DNA of 64,000 nt from Collinsella sp. WCA1-178-WT-3 (M1) (GTDB lineage: Bacteria; Actinomycetota; Coriobacteriia; Coriobacteriales; Coriobacteriaceae), in contig NZ_VUME01000005.1 in NCBI RefSeq assembly GCF_009696325.1, forward strand, positions 62,001 through 126,000. Direction: 5' to 3'. Positions 25,371 through 34,236 of this stretch are shown here, in pieces (position 1 is the first letter of the stretch; every line of letters starts with the position of its first letter). The translations under genes and the position numbers were made by a program. Under the pieces are notes generated by a model. It made no database searches. It saw only the letters and a list, made by a program, of their open reading frames with translations, and was not told the DNA's origin.

Positions 25371-26615
25371 ATGGCAGCTCGCGTCTGCCTGGTCCACTAT
25401 CACGAGGTTGGACTGAAGGGCAAGAACCGCGCACATTTCGAGCATATCCTCATGGATAACATCAAGGCGGCCTTGGCCGCCTTTTCCGTGAATGCCGTGT
25501 CTCGAATTTCCGGTTATATCCTCGTGACCTTTAACGAGCATCAGGCCGACGAGGCGGCGCGTGTCATTCGCACCGTCCCCGGCGTTGCCCGCGTGTCCCT
25601 GGCATATCACACCAACCGCGACCCGCAGGAGTACTGCGCCGCCGCCGTGAAGGCGCTGCGTGAGTTTGGTCCTTTCGATTCGTTTAAGGTGCATGCCAAA
25701 CGCTCTAACACCGACTACGAGCTCACCTCGATTGATATCAATCGTCAGGTTGGCGAGGTACTGTGCGAGGCCTTCCCCGATAAAAAGGTCCAGATGCACG
25801 ACCCCGACGCGATGGTGCACGTACTGGTGGTCCAGGGTAGCGTTTACGTGTATGCGCGCTCCGAGCGCGGCGTGGGCGGTCTGCCGGTGGGTTCCGCCGG
25901 CAAGGTTGTGACGCTTCTGTCGTCGGGCATCGATTCTCCGGTGGCGACCTGGATGCTCGCGCGTCGCGGCGCGGTGTGCGTGCCGGTACATTTCTCCGGT
26001 CGTCCGCAGACACCCGATACGAGCGAGTATTTGGTGCAGGACATTATCCGTGCGCTTGCGCCGGGCGTCCAGATCGGCCGCCTGTACGTGGTGCCGTTTG
26101 GCGATTGCCAGCGTGAGATTTCCGTCACCTGCCCCAGCAACCTGCGCGTGATCATGTATCGCCGCATTATGTATTCGGTTGCCGAGCGCATTGCGCATAT
26201 CGAGGGCGCCAAGGCTATCGTGACCGGTGAATCGCTCGGTCAGGTTGCCTCCCAGACGCTCGAGAACATTATGGCCGTCAACGAGGCCGTCAAGATCCCC
26301 ATGTTCCGCCCGCTGATCGGTTCGGACAAGCAGGAGATCATCGCGCGTGCCGAGGAAATCGGTACCTTCGATATCTCGACCGAGGCTGCTCCCGATTGCT
26401 GCACGCTCTTTATGCCGCGCCGCCCCGAGACGCACGCAAAACTCGATGCCGTGCATGAGGCGTGGGAGCTGTTCGATCACGAGGAGATGATTGAGCGCTT
26501 GCTCAAACAGACCGAGTACATCGACTTCGAGAGCAACACGTACAAGGCCCCTAAGACCTTAAAACGTAAACATCCTCAGCTTGCTCCACGTGAGATTTAC
26601 CAAGATCACGAATAA
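25371..26615 (+). CDS. thiI: tRNA 4-thiouridine synthase ThiI
   Basis: Transfers sulfur to uridine 8 of tRNA and can also serve thiazole synthesis. The 414 residues contain an N-terminal ferredoxin-like and THUMP region (about 1 to 165) and an adenylating PP-loop domain with LLSSGIDSPVATWM near residue 182. There is no C-terminal rhodanese domain, so this is the short form seen in many Gram-positive bacteria, which takes sulfur directly from a cysteine desulfurase. The ATG follows the rpoZ stop at once. Confidence 0.93.
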   Translation: MAARVCLVHYHEVGLKGKNRAHFEHILMDNIKAALAAFSVNAVSRISGYILVTFNEHQADEAARVIRTVPGVARVSLAYHTNRDPQEYCAAAVKALREFGPFDSFKVHAKRSNTDYELTSIDINRQVGEVLCEAFPDKKVQMHDPDAMVHVLVVQGSVYVYARSERGVGGLPVGSAGKVVTLLSSGIDSPVATWMLARRGAVCVPVHFSGRPQTPDTSEYLVQDIIRALAPGVQIGRLYVVPFGDCQREISVTCPSNLRVIMYRRIMYSVAERIAHIEGAKAIVTGESLGQVASQTLENIMAVNEAVKIPMFRPLIGSDKQEIIARAEEIGTFDISTEAAPDCCTLFMPRRPETHAKLDAVHEAWELFDHEEMIERLLKQTEYIDFESNTYKAPKTLKRKHPQLAPREIYQDHE

Positions 26616-26625
26616 TGTTGTGTAT

Positions 26626-26655
26626 AGACCGGCGGTGCATTTGCATCGTCGGTCT
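26626..26655 (+). terminator. Hairpin after thiI, probable terminator
   Basis: AGACCGGCGGTGCA at 26626-26639 pairs with TGCATCGTCGGTCT at 26642-26655, allowing GU pairs. The following TTAATCT is only weakly T-rich. It ends the mIHF-gmk-rpoZ-thiI unit. Confidence 0.6.
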
Positions 26656-26829
26656 TAATCTACCTGGGCATTAGGCGATAAACGGTTCATTTGTCGACGT
26701 GTATCTGAATAAATGGACACTATCCTGCAAGGTTTTGGTCAGCTTTTGGTTTGACTTCGATAACCGGTGTGGGCGTGCGGAGGCTACGGCGCTCGTTTCC
26801 TGACACGATGGTGTTGGGAGGTGTTTGCT

Positions 26830-27537
26830 ATGGCGCAACGCGAGCAACACGAACGGGTTAAACGGATGGACCGCTGGGCAGAAAAGCTGCTCGGCCATAA
26901 GGCGATGGTCGTGGCGATTCTGATTGTCATTGCCGCCGCGAGCGGCTTGGCGATGGCAAGTTTTGGTAGCCGCTCCAGCGGCGTGTCGTTTGAGCGTAGT
27001 GATGAGACGGGCGCCTCGGATGTGCGCGGGGCCGGGGATGGGTTACCTGATGATGCCGATGAGTCGTCTGCCAAGAGTTCTTCTGCTGAGGTGTACGTCG
27101 ATGTCGATGGCGCCGTTGCGAGGCCTGGCGTGTACCGGCTCAAAGACGGAGCGCGGGTGTCCCAAGCGATCGATGCCGCCGGAGGGCTTACGGCTGAGGC
27201 GGATGTGACAGGGCTTAATCGTGCGTCCAAGATCACAGATGGTCAAAAGATCTATGTTCCGATGGTGGGGGAGCCACAAGCGGCTGCGGCGGTCGGCGGG
27301 GTCGATAGCGGTGCTGCCAAGAATGATGGTGCGGGGTCTTCGTCGGGGCTTGTGAATATCAATACGGCAAGTGCGGCGGAACTGCAGACGCTTTCGGGCA
27401 TCGGGCCTTCTACGGCCCAGTCGATTGTCGATGAGCGGACTCAAAACGGGGCCTTTGCCTCGGTCGATGACCTCATGCGCGTATCGGGGATCGGTGAGAA
27501 AAAGCTCGCCAAAATTAAAGATTGCATCTGCGTATGA
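26830..27537 (+). CDS. comEA: ComEA-like competence DNA receptor
   Basis: Membrane-anchored DNA-binding protein of the transformation machinery, 235 residues. A single membrane segment (AMVVAILIVIAAASGLAMAS) lies near residues 25 to 45, then a variable linker, an SLBB-type domain (VYVDVDGAVARPGVYRLKDG) near 95 to 160, and a C-terminal double helix-hairpin-helix from about 172 (LVNINTASAAELQTLSGIGPS) that binds double-stranded DNA. GGGAGGT is 7 bases before the ATG at 26830. Its stop overlaps the comEC start (ATGA), so they are coupled. Confidence 0.92.
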   Translation: MAQREQHERVKRMDRWAEKLLGHKAMVVAILIVIAAASGLAMASFGSRSSGVSFERSDETGASDVRGAGDGLPDDADESSAKSSSAEVYVDVDGAVARPGVYRLKDGARVSQAIDAAGGLTAEADVTGLNRASKITDGQKIYVPMVGEPQAAAAVGGVDSGAAKNDGAGSSSGLVNINTASAAELQTLSGIGPSTAQSIVDERTQNGAFASVDDLMRVSGIGEKKLAKIKDCICV

Positions 27538-29837
27538 GTGTGTCCGAGTGCGAGCATGTGATGCCGCCGCGGCCCCTGATGCCGTGGACGATGGCCCTTT
27601 GTTCTGGCTTGTGTGCGAGCTGCGGCCTGGTACTTAACGTGGCAGCCGATTTGCTGCTGGGGGAGCGGGCAGCGCCTGTCACATTGCTTATGGCCATTCC
27701 CGTTTCGGCTGCCGCGTGCATCGTGTTGGCTCGGTTTTGTATGCGTCTTGTGCGGTGGAGGCGATGGCTGTATGCCGCGGCCCTCGGCCTCCTGGCGGGA
27801 GCGGTCGTGTCCGCGGGTTGGGCGATAGGGGCGTTGCGTGCTTCGACGGCACTGGATAATCGAGCTGCGAGCAGTCTCGAGTTTGTTGTACAGGGTGATC
27901 CATCCATCAATGACGGGACGTACTCCTATACCTGTGATTCATATGCGGGTGGAAAGCGCTTGGGCGAGATACGGCTGTCGTGTGATCGTGAGCTCGGCGC
28001 CGGTTCGCATGTGCAAGCTATCGGTCGAATGTCGCGTTTTGAGAATGATGCGTATGGGCGCTCACGCGTGCTTCGGGGCGAGCTTCGAAAAGTTAAGGTC
28101 ATCCGGTTGGTATCGGTTGACGAAGGCTTTCCGGGGCCGTTGCCTTGGCTGCGAAACGAGCTCCTTGCCGTTATCGCGCCCGAGACCGATCCGGCGCGCT
28201 CGCTCATTGCCGGCGTTGTCTGCGGACGCTCCTCCGAGCTGCGTGCTCAGCCGGCGGGCGATTTGTTTTCGGTAACGGGCACCGCACATCTTATCGCCGT
28301 CTCGGGCAGCCATCTTGCCATCGTTGGGTTTGTGATTGAGAGCGCCCTGCAAAAGACTCGCCTCTCTCGTGGGCTGCAGAGAGGGCTGTTGGTGCTGGCC
28401 CTCGCTGCCTATGCCGTCTTTACGGGCGCTTCGCCCTCGGCCGTGCGCGCGTGCTGTATGGTGGCGGTGACGCTTGTCGTCAACGGCGCCGGACGTCGTC
28501 GGCATGGCCTTTCGGCTCTATTTTTGACCATGACAATCTTTATGTTGCTGCGTCCGACAGTATTGTTCGAGATGGGTTTTCAGCTATCGTGCGCCAGTGT
28601 TTTTGCCATCCTTTGTTTTTGCCCCTACGCTACCTACGCCTTGGGCGAGCTGGGCGTGCCATCGGGGGTTGCCAGTATTTTGTCCGTCACGCTGTGCTCA
28701 CAGATCGCGACACTTCCCGTAACCATTCCCGCATTTGGGATGTTTTCGCTCATTGCCCCGCTTGCAAATGCCGTGATCGGTCCGGTGATAAGCGTGCTGC
28801 TCGCATCTTCGGTTGTGCTGGTGCCTTGCTCGCTTGTGCCGCTCTTGCGCCACGGGGCGCTTGTGGTGCCCGTGGCTATCGCTCGCTGTGCCCTGTTCTT
28901 TGAGCAGCTCTTTGCTGTCGTTCCGGGCGCATCCGTAAGCGTGCCGCCCGATACGCCCTTGGTATACGTGGTGCCTTTTTCGCTGGTGCTCCTCTTGGTC
29001 TTGTGGCCACGCCCCCGCGCGCGGCCCATGGCAGTGGGGCTGCTGTGTTTGATGCTTGTAGCGGGCGTTCCGTATGTCTATTGGGATCGATGTGCGCCGC
29101 CTTCGGCGACAGTCCTTGATGTTGGCCAGGCCGATGCGATTCTGGTTCGTCAGGGTGGCGCCGTGGCGCTCGTCGACTGTGGGCTCGACGCGCGCGTGGT
29201 GTCGGCGTTGGTTCGCAATAACGTCCACCATATCGACGCCGTCTTCGTGACGCATTGGGATGAAGACCATTGGGGCGGTCTTCCCGACGTACTCGATCGG
29301 TTTTCGGTGGGAACCATTGCGGTTGCGGCGGATGCGCTGGGCAGCGCGCCTGCTGAGGTTCTGAATCGCCCAAGCGTCACGTATCGGCAGGTGGCTCGCG
29401 GAGACACAGTCGATATTGGCGCATTTCGGGCTCGTGTGATGTGGCCGTTTGATACGGTTGACGGTGAGGGCAATGAGGACTCGCTTGTCTTGCTGCTCTC
29501 CTATGCTCAGGAAGGCAAAAGCCTGCGTATGCTCCTCACCGGTGATGCCGAGCTCGATCAGGAGCGCGAGTTTGTACAGGAGGTGGGTGATATCGATGTG
29601 CTCAAGCTGGGGCATCACGGCTCAAAAGATTCCATCGATACAGACCTGCTGGAAACCCTTAAGCCCGAGCTCTCTATTGCGAGCGCGGGCGAGGGCAACC
29701 GCTACGGCCATCCATCCGATGCCTGCATCGATGCCGTTGGCGATGCGGGCGGCGCGTTCGCATGCACTATCGAGAGAGGCGACATTACCGTCTCGCCGAC
29801 TGCGGCCGGTTTTGCCATGCGATGTCAGCGACCGTGA
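27534..29837 (+). CDS. comEC: ComEC/Rec2 family DNA uptake channel
   Basis: Polytopic membrane protein that translocates single-stranded DNA, 767 residues. Several hydrophobic segments occupy the first 110 residues, then a soluble domain, then the competence domain with GTAHLIAVSGSHLAIVGF near residue 255 and many membrane segments to about 510. The C-terminal part is a metallo-beta-lactamase-like domain (VLDVGQADAILVRQGG, VTHWDEDHWGGLPDVL, LKLGHHGS), which may act as the nuclease degrading the second strand. The ATG overlaps the comEA stop. With dprA and recA this makes competence plausible, but pilus genes are not in view. Confidence 0.93.
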   Translation: MSVSECEHVMPPRPLMPWTMALCSGLCASCGLVLNVAADLLLGERAAPVTLLMAIPVSAAACIVLARFCMRLVRWRRWLYAAALGLLAGAVVSAGWAIGALRASTALDNRAASSLEFVVQGDPSINDGTYSYTCDSYAGGKRLGEIRLSCDRELGAGSHVQAIGRMSRFENDAYGRSRVLRGELRKVKVIRLVSVDEGFPGPLPWLRNELLAVIAPETDPARSLIAGVVCGRSSELRAQPAGDLFSVTGTAHLIAVSGSHLAIVGFVIESALQKTRLSRGLQRGLLVLALAAYAVFTGASPSAVRACCMVAVTLVVNGAGRRRHGLSALFLTMTIFMLLRPTVLFEMGFQLSCASVFAILCFCPYATYALGELGVPSGVASILSVTLCSQIATLPVTIPAFGMFSLIAPLANAVIGPVISVLLASSVVLVPCSLVPLLRHGALVVPVAIARCALFFEQLFAVVPGASVSVPPDTPLVYVVPFSLVLLLVLWPRPRARPMAVGLLCLMLVAGVPYVYWDRCAPPSATVLDVGQADAILVRQGGAVALVDCGLDARVVSALVRNNVHHIDAVFVTHWDEDHWGGLPDVLDRFSVGTIAVAADALGSAPAEVLNRPSVTYRQVARGDTVDIGAFRARVMWPFDTVDGEGNEDSLVLLLSYAQEGKSLRMLLTGDAELDQEREFVQEVGDIDVLKLGHHGSKDSIDTDLLETLKPELSIASAGEGNRYGHPSDACIDAVGDAGGAFACTIERGDITVSPTAAGFAMRCQRP

Positions 29838-29915
29838 TGCTGCCGTTGGCGCGGGACCAACCCGTGGGATAGAATGGCACGGTACGAACAGGAGAGCCTG
29901 CGGGAGGGGAGCGCG

Positions 29916-30878
29916 ATGTCTGAAACCGGTCTGCTGCCGGCATATCTGATCGTCGGTACCGACGGAGTCAAGCGCGACCACGCCGTCTCGCGTATGAAAG
30001 CACGTCTGGAAAAGTCGGGTATGGTCGAGTTCAACCTCGACGAGCGCGACATGACCAAGGACCCCGATATCGAGTCCATTATCGGATCGCTCAACACGTT
30101 TCCCATGGGCAGCGAGTTTCGCTTGGTAATCCTTGACGGCTGCTCAAAGCTCGCCAAGACGGTCTCGGAGCCGCTTGTCGAGTATTTAGCGAGTCCAAGC
30201 CCCACAACGGTCTGTCTCATCATCGCCGACTCGCTTGCCAAGAACACGCGCCTGTATAAGGCGATCGCCAAGATCGACAAGAAGGCCGTGATCGATTGCT
30301 CCGGCACCAAGCGCTGGGAGCTACCGCGCCGCGTGCAGCAGATGGCGACGCAGCACGGCAAGTCGATCTCGACGGCGGCCGCCGAGGAACTCGTCTCGCG
30401 TTCGGGTGAAAACACTCGCATGCTCGACAACGACTTGGCCAAGCTTGCCCAGATGGTCGATGCGCCGCAAATTGAGCTTGCCGATGTGGAACGCTGGATC
30501 GTGCGCACGGCCGAAGTTCAGCCCTGGGATTTTCTCAACGCGGTCTCGGCTCGTGATATGCGCCGCTCGCTTGAGCTCTTTGGGCTGCTACCCGCCAAGA
30601 GCTATGTGTGGACCTACACGCTGCTGTGCGGACGCATTCGCGAGCTTATCGTCGCCAAGGCACTCGATGCGCGTGGGCAGGGTCGCGAGCTTGCCGCGAC
30701 GCTCAAGCTTCAACCCTGGCAGGTTAAGAATCACCTGACCTGGGCACGCCGCTTTTCGATGGCGGAGCTCGTCGCGGCGCTCGAGGCCGCGGTCGATGTT
30801 GAGCTCGCTCTTAAGGGTTCGGCCGATTCTCAGAACGCGCTTTTGCTCTGGATTACGAACATCTTGAGAAAATCGTGA
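29916..30878 (+). CDS. holA: DNA polymerase III subunit delta
   Basis: Clamp-loader subunit that opens the beta sliding clamp, 320 residues. The N-terminal domain starts PAYLIVGTDGVKRDHAVSRM and has the family pattern of charged and aliphatic blocks (FRLVILDGCSKL); the C-terminal part has KLQPWQVKNHLTWARRFS near residue 267. The ATG at 29916 follows the strong GGGAGGGGAG; the ATG at 29874 has none. holA between comEC and rpsT is a widespread order. The sequence is diverged, as is usual for delta. Confidence 0.87.
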   Translation: MSETGLLPAYLIVGTDGVKRDHAVSRMKARLEKSGMVEFNLDERDMTKDPDIESIIGSLNTFPMGSEFRLVILDGCSKLAKTVSEPLVEYLASPSPTTVCLIIADSLAKNTRLYKAIAKIDKKAVIDCSGTKRWELPRRVQQMATQHGKSISTAAAEELVSRSGENTRMLDNDLAKLAQMVDAPQIELADVERWIVRTAEVQPWDFLNAVSARDMRRSLELFGLLPAKSYVWTYTLLCGRIRELIVAKALDARGQGRELAATLKLQPWQVKNHLTWARRFSMAELVAALEAAVDVELALKGSADSQNALLLWITNILRKS

Positions 30879-30927
30879 TGATACCTGTCTATTTGACAAA
30901 TTCGTTCTATCCCTTTGAGGGGGAGCG

Positions 30928-30936
30928 TGCTATAGT
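30928..30936 (+). promoter_or_regulatory. Extended -10 promoter of rpsT
   Basis: TGCTATAGT is a TGn-extended -10. A TTGACA at 30893-30898 is 32 bases upstream of the hexamer and so cannot act as its -35. The leader would be about 70 bases. Confidence 0.6.
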
Positions 30937-31011
30937 AGGCGCTTGCATGACCTCACCGTGTCTCAGAGGTGTCATACATTTTTTGCAAGGAACTCGAAAG
31001 GAACTCCAGAA

Positions 31012-31278
31012 GTGGCAAACATCAAGTCTCAGAAGAAGCGTATCCGCACCAATGAGGCAGCTCGCATGCGTAACAAGGCTGTCAAGTCCGAGCTCAAGAC
31101 GCTGACCAAGCACGTCCAGTCCGCCGTCGCCGAGGGCGACGCCGAGAAGGCCCAGGCTGCCCTCAAGACCGTCACCAAGCGTCTCGACATGGCTGCCGCC
31201 AAGCATGTTATCCACAAGAACCAGGCTTCCAACCGCAAGTCCGGTCTTGCCAAGCTCGTGAACAGCATCAACGCCTAA
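31012..31278 (+). CDS. rpsT: 30S ribosomal protein S20
   Basis: Small-subunit protein of 88 residues, starting [21 protein letters not shown], rich in Lys and Arg and helical throughout, with KSGLAKLVN at the C-terminus. The start is GTG at 31012, chosen because GAAAGGA lies 9 bases upstream and because S20 proteins begin at this methionine. It has its own promoter and terminator. Confidence 0.95.
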   Translation: MANIKSQKKRIRTNEAARMRNKAVKSELKTLTKHVQSAVAEGDAEKAQAALKTVTKRLDMAAAKHVIHKNQASNRKSGLAKLVNSINA

Positions 31279-31313
31279 GTTGTAAATTTCACACCACACA
31301 GATTACGCGCATA

Positions 31314-31349
31314 AATGGAGCCTGTTTTATGGAACAGGCTCCATTTTTT
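31314..31349 (+). terminator. Intrinsic terminator of rpsT
   Basis: AATGGAGCCTGTT at 31314-31326 pairs perfectly with AACAGGCTCCATT at 31333-31345, and a T run to 31349 follows. Confidence 0.92.
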
Positions 31350-31352
31350 GTA

Positions 31353-31367
31353 CCGCTCGGGTAAGAT
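31353..31367 (+). promoter_or_regulatory. Putative promoter of lepA, possibly leaderless
   Basis: TAAGAT at 31362-31367 stands so close to the lepA ATG (31375) that transcription would start at or one base before the A of the start codon. There is no ribosome-binding site between. The preceding CCGCTCGGG is shared with the control region of the dnaJ-like gene at 35471. Confidence 0.45.
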
Positions 31368-31374
31368 AGTCCGC

Positions 31375-33186
31375 ATGAATACTTCAATTGACATTTCCCA
31401 CATCCGCAACTTCTCGATCGTTGCGCACATCGACCATGGCAAGTCCACGATCAGTGACCGCATCCTCGAGCTCACCCATACCGTCGACGAGCGCGACATG
31501 GAATCGCAGCTGCTCGACACCATGGATATCGAGCGCGAGCGCGGCATCACGATCAAGTCCAATGCCGTTCGCGTTTCCTATGACGCCGACGATGGCGAGA
31601 CGTATCAGTTCAACCTGATCGATACGCCGGGCCACGTGGACTTTACCTATGAGGTCTCGCGTTCGCTTGCCGCTTGCGAGGGTGCGGTGCTCGTCGTCGA
31701 CGCCACGCAGGGCGTCGAGGCGCAGACCGTCTCCAACGCGACGCTCGCCATGAACGCCAACCTGGATATCGTGCCCGCTATCAACAAGATCGACCTGCCG
31801 TCGGCACACCCCGACGAGGTTAAGACCGAGATCGAGGATGACCTTGCGATTCCTGCCGACGATGCCGTATGCGTATCGGGCAAGACCGGCGAGGGTATCC
31901 ATGATCTGCTTGAGTCCATCGTCTTTTTGATCTCACCGCCCAAGGGCGATGCGACGGCGCCGCTCAAGGCGCTCATCCTGGATTCGTATTTTGACGAGTA
32001 CCGCGGCGTCGTCGCCACGGTCCGCGTCTTTGACGGCTCCATCAAGAAGGGCGATACCCTTCGCATGATGCAGGCCGAGGGCGACTTTTTGGTCGATGGC
32101 GTGGGCGTCAAGCGTCCCGCCGAGACTCCGGTCGACGCGCTGACGGTCGGTGAGGTGGGCTACGTGGTCACGGGCCTGAAGGACCCTGAGGCCGTTCGCG
32201 TGGGCGATACCCTCACGTGGGCGTCGAATCCCTGCCCTGAGCCGCTTCCCGGTTACCGTGAGGCCAAGCCCATGGTCTATACGGGCTTGTTCCCGATCGA
32301 CAACAAGGATTATGAGAACCTGCGTGACGCTCTCGATAAGCTGCATGTCAACGACCCTTCGTTGGTGTGGGAGCCCGAGACCTCGGTGGCGCTCGGCTTT
32401 GGCTTCCGCGTTGGCTTCTTGGGCCTGCTGCATATGGAGGTCGTCAAGGAGCGTCTGGAGCGCGAGTTCAACCTGGACCTCATCGCCACGAGCCCTTCGG
32501 TGGACTACCACGTCTACAAGACCGACGGCGAGATGATTGATGTCCGCAGCCCGCAGGATCTGCCCGAGGCTACGCGCATCGAGCGCATTGAGGAGCCCTA
32601 CCTCAAGGCCAAGATTATCTGCCCGCCCGAGTATACGGGAGCCGTCATGCAGCTCGCTATCGAGCACCGTGGCATTACGACCGACATGATCCACCTCACG
32701 AGCAAATCGGTCGAGATGCGCTTCGACATGCCGCTCGCCGAACTCATCCTGGACTTCTTTGACCAGCTCAAGAGCCGCACCAAGGGCTATGCGTCGCTCG
32801 ACTATGAGTTCAATGAGTATCGTCCCTCCGAGCTCGTCAAGCTCGATATCCTGCTTTCGGGCGACGAGGTGGACGCGCTTTCGTTTATCGTGCACAAGGA
32901 CAAGGCCTATGGGCTGGCCCGCGGGTTGTGCGACAAGCTTAAGGAAATTATTCCGCGCCAGCTGTTCGAGGTGCCCATTCAGGGTGCCATCGGCAACAAG
33001 ATCATTGCCCGCTCGACTGTCAAGGCGCGCCGCAAGGACGTTTTGGCCAAGTGCTATGGCGGCGATATCTCGCGTAAGCGCAAGCTGCTCGAGAAGCAGA
33101 AAGAGGGCAAGAAGCGCATGAAGGCCATCGGTTCGGTCGAGGTCCCGCAAGAGGCCTTTATGGCGATCCTCAAGGTGGACGAGTAG
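31375..33186 (+). CDS. lepA: Elongation factor 4 (LepA)
   Basis: Translational GTPase acting on the ribosome, 603 residues. The G domain shows AHIDHGKST near residue 17, RGITIKS near 57, DTPGHVDF near 83 and NKID near 139, followed by domains resembling EF-G and the LepA-specific C-terminal domain ([17 protein letters not shown]). The N-terminus [22 protein letters not shown] fits the ATG at 31375. No ribosome-binding site is visible before it, which fits a leaderless message. Confidence 0.96.
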   Translation: MNTSIDISHIRNFSIVAHIDHGKSTISDRILELTHTVDERDMESQLLDTMDIERERGITIKSNAVRVSYDADDGETYQFNLIDTPGHVDFTYEVSRSLAACEGAVLVVDATQGVEAQTVSNATLAMNANLDIVPAINKIDLPSAHPDEVKTEIEDDLAIPADDAVCVSGKTGEGIHDLLESIVFLISPPKGDATAPLKALILDSYFDEYRGVVATVRVFDGSIKKGDTLRMMQAEGDFLVDGVGVKRPAETPVDALTVGEVGYVVTGLKDPEAVRVGDTLTWASNPCPEPLPGYREAKPMVYTGLFPIDNKDYENLRDALDKLHVNDPSLVWEPETSVALGFGFRVGFLGLLHMEVVKERLEREFNLDLIATSPSVDYHVYKTDGEMIDVRSPQDLPEATRIERIEEPYLKAKIICPPEYTGAVMQLAIEHRGITTDMIHLTSKSVEMRFDMPLAELILDFFDQLKSRTKGYASLDYEFNEYRPSELVKLDILLSGDEVDALSFIVHKDKAYGLARGLCDKLKEIIPRQLFEVPIQGAIGNKIIARSTVKARRKDVLAKCYGGDISRKRKLLEKQKEGKKRMKAIGSVEVPQEAFMAILKVDE

Positions 33187-33190
33187 TTCC

Positions 33191-34234
33191 ATGGCGCTTT
33201 CCGAATACAGTACGCGGCTGCTGGGTGCCTATGCCGAGCAGCCGTTCCTTATGGCTCCCATGGCCGGCGTGACCGATCCCGCCTACCGCATCATGTGCCG
33301 CTGCCGCGGCGCCACTCTTGCCTATAGCGAGATGGTGAGCGTGGCGGGCCTTGCCTATGCCAGCAATAAGACGTGGCGCCTGGTGCTGCCGGCCGACGAG
33401 GAGCGGCAGATCTGCGTGCAGCTCTTTGGCTCCAAGCCCGATCAATTTGCGAGCGCCGTCGCTGCCGTCGAGGAGCGTGTGGGCGATCGCCTGTCGCTGA
33501 TCGATATCAACATGGCCTGCCCGGCTCGCAAGGTCGTCACCAAAGGCGAGGGCTCGGCGCTCATGCGCACGCCCGAGCTGGCCGAGAAGATCGTCGAGGC
33601 GGCGGTGGGCGCGGCGCACGTGCCCGTGACCGTTAAGATCCGCAAAGGCTTTTACGCCGAAGATCGCAATGCCGCGACGTTTGCCCAGATGCTCGAGGGG
33701 GCGGGCGCCGCTGCTGTGGCGGTGCATGGTCGCTGTGCCACGCAGCTCTATACGGGTCAGGCCGATTGGTCGGTCGTCGATGAGGTGGCCGATGCTGTCG
33801 AGATTCCCGTCATCGGTTCGGGCGACGTGTTCTCGGCCGAGGATGCCGCGGAGCATCTGCGCAACTCGGGTGCCAGCGCGGTGTTTATCGCACGCGGTAT
33901 CTACGGTAATCCCTGGGTTTTTGGTGATGCTCGCGCCCTTGCGCTCAATGGCGTACCGGTGCCGGTGCGCAGCTCTGTCGAGCGCCTGGACGCCCTGCGC
34001 GAGCATCTCACGCTGACGCATGAGCTTCTGCCGCTCATGTCTCGTGCCCGTACGTATGCAAGCTGGTATCTAAAGGGCATGCCCCATGCCGCCGCCTGGC
34101 GTGCCCAGGTGGTGCGTTGCTCCACATATGAGGAGTTCATGGCATTGGTCGATGATATCGAGCGCGATGTGGTGGCCTGCGAGGCCGCACTTGCCGCTGG
34201 CGAGTCGGTGCCCGCTCATCCGCTGGAGGCCTAA
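33191..34234 (+). CDS. dusB: tRNA-dihydrouridine synthase
   Basis: FMN-dependent enzyme that reduces uridines in the tRNA D-loop, 347 residues of TIM-barrel plus helical tail. FLMAPMAGVTDPAYR is near residue 19, the catalytic cysteine is in DINMACPARKVVTKGEG near residue 110, and VKIRKGFY and AVHGRCATQLYTGQADW follow. DusB is the likely subtype of this single-copy bacterial form, but the subtype is an inference. It lies 4 bases after lepA and 2 bases before hemW. Confidence 0.92.
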   Translation: MALSEYSTRLLGAYAEQPFLMAPMAGVTDPAYRIMCRCRGATLAYSEMVSVAGLAYASNKTWRLVLPADEERQICVQLFGSKPDQFASAVAAVEERVGDRLSLIDINMACPARKVVTKGEGSALMRTPELAEKIVEAAVGAAHVPVTVKIRKGFYAEDRNAATFAQMLEGAGAAAVAVHGRCATQLYTGQADWSVVDEVADAVEIPVIGSGDVFSAEDAAEHLRNSGASAVFIARGIYGNPWVFGDARALALNGVPVPVRSSVERLDALREHLTLTHELLPLMSRARTYASWYLKGMPHAAAWRAQVVRCSTYEEFMALVDDIERDVVACEAALAAGESVPAHPLEA

Positions 34235-34236
34235 CG

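Noticed and set aside
30893-30936. TTGACA at 30893 as -35 of the rpsT promoter
   Set aside because: The spacing to TATAGT is 32 bases, far outside the usual 15 to 19.
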